A stretch of 36,570 nt of DNA from Candidatus Omnitrophota bacterium. Lineage in GTDB: Bacteria; Omnitrophota; Gorgyraeia; Zapsychrales; Zapsychraceae. The DNA lies in contig JACROV010000052.1 in assembly GCA_016214285.1 (NCBI GenBank), positions 1 through 36,570 of the forward strand, written 5' to 3'. Positions 36,001 through 36,570 of this stretch are shown here, one piece after another. Position 1 is the first letter of the stretch. Every line of letters starts with the position of its first letter. The translations under genes were made by a program, and so were the position numbers. The notes under the pieces are model-generated. The model was not told the DNA's origin and made no database searches. It saw only the letters and a program-made list of their open reading frames with translations.

Positions 36001-36570
36001 TCTCGGACCGTAAAAGCGCTTACTTCAGCAAGGTCTTTTGCCTGTTCCTGCCGGACATCCCTGGTTGCCAAAAGGCGTGTGGGCGTTGCCGTAATAGCGC
36101 CTCTTTCTTCCAAATCTCTGCGTACCTGAAGATTTGCTTTAAAGTCATCATAGATCTTCTGGGCAACCGGCTTTTTAACCTCCTGCTCAAATTGACGCGC
36201 TTCTTCAGCTATAGCTTGAGCCCGTTCCCGCGTATAAAGCTTAACCTTATTTCCTTGCGGAGTTTCCAGATTCTCCGCGGACGTATCGGAGAGCCTCATC
36301 AATTCGAGTGTCGGGAATACTGTTTCCTGGGCATTTTGCCGCAAATCTTGCGTAGAAACTATGTTGACATCCAGGCGGGTGTGAACAACGCTTAATTCGT
36401 GGATTTTATTTTGAATGGCATCCGTTACACGCGCAACCGCGGATAAGAAATCTTCTTTGTGCGATTCAAAGAGTTCCGCGGGAAGAGCAATGGCGATTTC
36501 CTCCGGAGGAGCCCGCGCCATTATGGATCCTCTAAGCCATTCGTCGGGAAGGCTGGCAAACGTCGCGTGC
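1..36570 (-). CDS. Fragment of one giant multidomain ORF, open across the whole window (about 12,189 codons, start and stop both outside)
   Basis: Plus-strand triplets at positions divisible by 3 contain no TTA/CTA/TCA in the regions checked codon by codon (1-2880, 9841-11400, 33301-33960) or in the continuous translation elsewhere. The frame encodes recognisable domains throughout. Confidence 0.93.
142..170 (+). promoter_or_regulatory. Sigma70-like promoter of the first small-membrane-protein pair
   Basis: TTGACA (142-147), 17-nt spacer, TATACT (165-170). Confidence 0.8.
181..384 (+). CDS. Small membrane protein, copy 1
   Basis: MKGFFTNPRRELIGKSFVNNIVPILLVATLATDFFLKATLDIKIISWALIIILYMLGVMIFPKEGEK, starting downstream of a consensus promoter. 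Confidence 0.6.
   Translation: MKGFFTNPRRELIGKSFVNNIVPILLVATLATDFFLKATLDIKIISWALIIILYMLGVMIFPKEGEK
386..481 (+). CDS. 31-aa small membrane protein (…DQYRVRHHH)
   Basis: MFLAGLLAVATIAVVIGVWFGIDQYRVRHHH*, preceded by ggaaggagaaa. Confidence 0.6.
   Translation: MFLAGLLAVATIAVVIGVWFGIDQYRVRHHH
619..828 (+). CDS. Small membrane protein, copy 2
   Basis: MISRFWTNKRLEALSRTSLTLFQGFLIAGALGGVFGKIESAGIKILFVIITTGFLTLGILFADKLNKED, two hydrophobic segments. Confidence 0.55.
   Translation: MISRFWTNKRLEALSRTSLTLFQGFLIAGALGGVFGKIESAGIKILFVIITTGFLTLGILFADKLNKED
830..919 (+). CDS. 29-aa small membrane protein (…EQYRIKHHH)
   Basis: SD AAGGAGG upstream; MFALITALVILIIVSSWIAIEQYRIKHHH*; paralogue of 386-481. 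Confidence 0.6.
   Translation: MFALITALVILIIVSSWIAIEQYRIKHHH
1107..1290 (-). repeat. TM/'GIVYV-LGVLAQ-RLTNAPN' module, copy 1
   Basis: AGAAIGAGAYAVAGAFVAVAGAFVVAAGIVYVLANRLGVLRQKGISEALARLTNAPN in the giant frame. Confidence 0.75.
1329..1357 (+). promoter_or_regulatory. Putative promoter of the DUF433 cassette
   Basis: TTGATT (1329-1334), 17-nt spacer, TATTAT (1352-1357). Confidence 0.55.
1386..1619 (+). CDS. DUF433-family antitoxin-like protein
   Basis: [65 protein letters not shown] upstream. ATG at 1386 preferred over the track's GTG at 1374. Confidence 0.88.
   Translation: [77 protein letters not shown]
1600..1698 (+). pseudogene. Truncated DUF5615-like (PIN-like) toxin remnant
   Basis: Frame after DUF433 reads LPKRPNKVEFIADECVGLPTIKLLRQLGYEEL*, an N-terminal PIN-like fragment only; its stop overlaps the DUF2283 start (ATGA). 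Confidence 0.5.
1695..1907 (+). CDS. DUF2283-family protein
   Basis: MRITYDPQVDALYIRFEEG...GIAADYDAQGRLAGIEILDA. Confidence 0.9.
   Translation: MRITYDPQVDALYIRFEEGTVTTKHLAEGIAADYDAQGRLAGIEILDALKRFGDPSTLKKVTLEEIGLAA
1934..1961. repeat. Heptanucleotide tandem repeat (cgtccat/cgtcctt/cgtcctt/cgttctt)
   Basis: Four 7-bp units just downstream of the DUF2283 gene. Confidence 0.7.
2059..2087 (+). promoter_or_regulatory. Sigma70-like promoter of the DUF5678/retropepsin cassette
   Basis: TTGACA (2059-2064), 17-nt spacer, TATACT (2082-2087). Confidence 0.8.
2122..2331 (+). CDS. DUF5678-family protein
   Basis: ENLERLVKKYPRRRIVICNGEIFTGDDAVKKARAKYPG. Confidence 0.8.
   Translation: MKTANLDNDSFVRENLERLVKKYPRRRIVICNGEIFTGDDAVKKARAKYPGSVPLSLPIPAPEEFTHLL
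2328..2723 (+). CDS. Retropepsin-like aspartyl protease
   Basis: AYIDTGASISIFQTAIASDLGI (DTGAS active site) and FNLLGQKDIFDRF; ATGA overlap with the upstream gene. Confidence 0.8.
   Translation: MKKITFPYKIYKKESYPIIKILMEGPDGPLETEAYIDTGASISIFQTAIASDLGIDYSEGKVSYTMVGDGGFIPVYIHTIPIRIGHIKFPARIGFSPSLGADFNLLGQKDIFDRFVVSFNRRRGVVSFQPH
2940..3490 (-). other. DUF218/YdcF-like domain
   Basis: VDLLLTLGNSRVEVPEAAAKVYKQGLVKKILIAGGIGPG ... ILPLDTTSTNSEDNIRNALRIL ... ILIFQHPVIQKRAVATF. Confidence 0.75.
3700..5330 (-). other. Left-handed beta-helix-like repeats
   Basis: Hexapeptide-like runs: EEMVIGKNVKIIKGGEIMNVPRIGDGVEIEGSVLIEMDDGGVGDRTRIMGNSEARMSAVGSDVAV... Confidence 0.55.
5790..6450 (-). other. Radical SAM domain
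   Basis: CSVGCAFC (CxxxCxxC, 6387-6410) and LLLSGGEPLTEM. Confidence 0.88.
7265..9075 (-). other. O-carbamoyltransferase domain (NodU/CmcH/TobZ-like)
   Basis: VYVLGVSRPGHDSGAALIKDGVLLGAIEEERLNSDKH; FVKHHKAHAAAAYYASGF; VVMGGGLALNISANGKL; WFQGGAELGPRALGNRSIL; TGVPGALNTSFNKRGPIVETPEDAL. Confidence 0.92.
9490..10090 (-). other. 2H-phosphoesterase-like domain
   Basis: Two H-x-[ST]-x motifs: GQIHTTLATN and INHISVAYIKEATPEQLRALFERFESMRL. Confidence 0.55.
10199..10222. repeat. 24-bp perfect palindrome
   Basis: aattcgaccgacgtcggtcgaatt equals its own reverse complement. Confidence 0.95.
10264..10292 (+). promoter_or_regulatory. Sigma70-like promoter of the antitoxin/PIN cassette
   Basis: TTGACA (10264-10269), 17-nt spacer, TATAGT (10287-10292). 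Confidence 0.75.
10314..10550 (+). CDS. Antitoxin-like small protein partnered with the PIN toxin
   Basis: MVKIEINYQQILKAVKNLPLKERARLAREIQKD..., overlaps the PIN gene by 26 nt. Confidence 0.75.
   Translation: MVKIEINYQQILKAVKNLPLKERARLAREIQKDTIQEQWRQIRSEIMSTPKAKISRDEVKRIIDGTREEIYAKSRGRR
10525..10941 (+). CDS. PIN-domain toxin (putative toxin-antitoxin system)
   Basis: VVDTNVLISALLRG...ACRDAKDNLLLECAVDGSADFIITGDKDLL: PIN-family acidic motifs; overlaps the upstream small ORF. Confidence 0.9.
   Translation: MPKAAAVVDTNVLISALLRGTSALAVIDLIADKTITPVISEDLFREFSKTIVKPKFLNAFDPLKLTFLHRLIKERAAFVKSKASILACRDAKDNLLLECAVDGSADFIITGDKDLLVLNPFRGIEILTPREFVKRIKE
11003..11035. repeat. Heptanucleotide tandem repeat (ctggtgt/ctggtca/ctgttga/ctggtga)
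   Basis: Four successive 7-bp units beside the antitoxin/PIN cassette. Confidence 0.65.
11101..11130. repeat. Palindromic repeat ccgcctgaggcggatccgcctttggcggac
   Basis: Inverted cgcctgaggcg / cgcctttggcg units around ggatcc. Confidence 0.7.
11130..11150. repeat. Heptanucleotide tandem repeat (cgtgctt/cgcgctt/cgtgctt)
   Basis: Three successive 7-bp units. Confidence 0.6.
12024..12165 (-). repeat. TM/'GIVYV-LGVLAQ-RLTNAPN' module, copy 2
   Basis: AAAVGVGAYAVATVFVAAAGIVYVVAKQLGVLAQIGNKEALERLTNAPNGW in the giant frame. Confidence 0.75.
12250..13480 (-). other. Possible GT-A-like glycosyltransferase segment linked to the membrane region
   Basis: TKVIYVRTGFPFKSAALTGITMDKKASYLDSLIVMDDKSTQVYNLDAY and NISEDIGTIGKAAYMV (SED at 12324-12332) resemble the DxD-like and ED motifs of GT2-type synthases. 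Confidence 0.35.
13840..17560 (-). other. Polytopic membrane region (many TM helices)
   Basis: Repeated hydrophobic stretches, e.g. VTVAMIVFVLSLFIGPIWGLI, VTLLAWIVGLVAGALLFAILANW, LGAIFFYVASLAGFVAFGTFL, YVVSLMALIWLFWVPVYHM. Confidence 0.8.
20460..21370 (-). other. TIM-barrel glycoside hydrolase (GH2/GH5/GH72-like clan A)
   Basis: IPIRGVTYSAVDKGKDRRDGVDWDKHMGDIALLKEMGANTIRTYYPI...HPAILMWEFGNEYNYHPEWF (NE, Glu 21042-21044) and LQLYISETGTDAF (Glu 20763-20765). Confidence 0.8.
23070..23740 (-). other. Beta-strand-rich, barrel-like segment
   Basis: Alternating amphipathic strands: LRVKLEAGIARSS..., TSLTLSFRRFN, TKFKLGYKDWDAGY, YDASVKLYKGENTNLTVGGEYKNDKYSMTLNSSYRQNGWEIDLGS. Confidence 0.5.
24000..26260 (-). 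other. Long coiled-coil/helical region
   Basis: Lys/Glu/Leu-rich repeats, e.g. EALKEARKAFQARKARYEKALEGLKKLEEAKRQAG. Confidence 0.6.
28555..28840 (-). other. Degenerate M23/LytM-like fold lacking the zinc-ligand histidines
   Basis: GGGYDGSPYVPVYSYRGGEVREVLETSRGIKIIIASREEG...LKKGDAVAEGEPIGVATARDGDKPTSLRFETIVV follows the M23 layout but has LRFE instead of LHFE and no HxxxD. Confidence 0.45.
29515..29870 (-). other. SLT-type lytic transglycosylase domain
   Basis: [33 protein letters not shown] ... LALTAYNAGPEGR ... PEYVQKIM; catalytic Glu of QESRF at 29820-29822. Confidence 0.9.
31776..32400 (-). other. Membrane-associated zinc metalloprotease-like domain (HEKAH)
   Basis: LPSRLQKSITIHEKAHLAGKGEFGAYFAQF; HExxH at 32013-32027, preceded by hydrophobic helices. 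Confidence 0.55.
33369..33424. repeat. Heptanucleotide tandem repeat, 8 units of cgtccYt-type
   Basis: cgtccct cgtcctt cgtcctt catcttt cgtccct cgtcctt cgtccct cgtcctt. Confidence 0.85.
33427..33711 (-). CDS. 94-aa hypothetical protein nested in a different frame of the same strand as the giant ORF
   Basis: Complete ORF MVRLNTSFTSLEVKHFVYVPTSNCVIVTAKDKDRNRLKVYLVL... with Shine-Dalgarno AAGGAGG a few nt upstream of ATG (minus strand gaaggaggtctatcATG). Confidence 0.6.
   Translation of the reverse strand: MVRLNTSFTSLEVKHFVYVPTSNCVIVTAKDKDRNRLKVYLVLTGENRAYQRNGINQTWEELDSFSGSRIQQLVCEAFSDKRIPRYSTSVGALN
33731..33758. repeat. Heptanucleotide tandem repeat (cgtcgtt/cgtattt)x2
   Basis: Four 7-bp units upstream of the nested 94-aa gene. 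Confidence 0.8.
33779..33828 (-). other. Long imperfect stem-loop with UUCG-type loop upstream of the nested 94-aa gene
   Basis: Minus strand AAAGGGtCTGgttGGTCCCgaggCTTCGGctGGGACtgatCAGgCCCTTT. Confidence 0.6.
33892..33945. repeat. REP-like palindromic element
   Basis: cccttcgaccagctcaggg followed by ccctcgagaaggagtcccgagcgaagtcgaggg; each half is a self-complementary hairpin. Confidence 0.65.
35862..36569 (-). other. Giant ORF segment: charged helical/coiled-coil region (EIAIALPAELFESHKEDFLSAVARVTDAIQNKI...)
   Basis: Translation in the giant frame; heptad-like charged sequence. Confidence 0.6.

Noticed and set aside
1-36570. CRISPR arrays, tRNA or rRNA genes
   Set aside because: No regularly spaced direct repeats of CRISPR type and no tRNA/rRNA-like sequences were recognised.

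Overview
The main object in this window is missing from the supplied ORF track: one minus-strand reading frame (plus-strand triplets starting at positions divisible by 3) that stays open from edge to edge, about 12,189 codons, with neither its start nor its stop in view. I read it through by eye. Every triplet in 1-2880, 9841-11400 and 33301-33960 was checked for TTA/CTA/TCA, other lines were spot-checked, and the rest was translated continuously. I found no in-frame stop. The predicted polypeptide contains, in N-to-C order (right to left), a helical region, a low-complexity region, membrane helices with an HEKAH metalloprotease motif, an SLT lytic transglycosylase, a degenerate M23-like fold, long coiled coils, a beta-strand-rich barrel-like segment, a TIM-barrel glycoside hydrolase, a polytopic membrane region followed by a glycosyltransferase-like segment, a 2H-phosphoesterase-like domain, a NodU/CmcH-type carbamoyltransferase, a radical SAM domain, a left-handed beta-helix-like region and a DUF218/YdcF-like domain. 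This resembles the giant ORFs reported from Omnitrophota (taxonomy inferred only). The most unusual feature is a set of small autonomous gene cassettes embedded inside this ORF: small membrane protein pairs, DUF433/PIN-like remnant/DUF2283, DUF5678/retropepsin-like, antitoxin/PIN, and a 94-aa gene. Several carry their own promoters or Shine-Dalgarno sequences, mostly antisense, and none breaks the giant frame. Heptanucleotide tandem repeats, palindromes, a recurring TM-'GIVYV..LGVLAQ..ALxRLTNAPN' module and a recurring [A/S/T/N]SSP[V/I] motif mark many of the boundaries. Most plus-strand ORFs in the track are antisense shadows of the giant frame.
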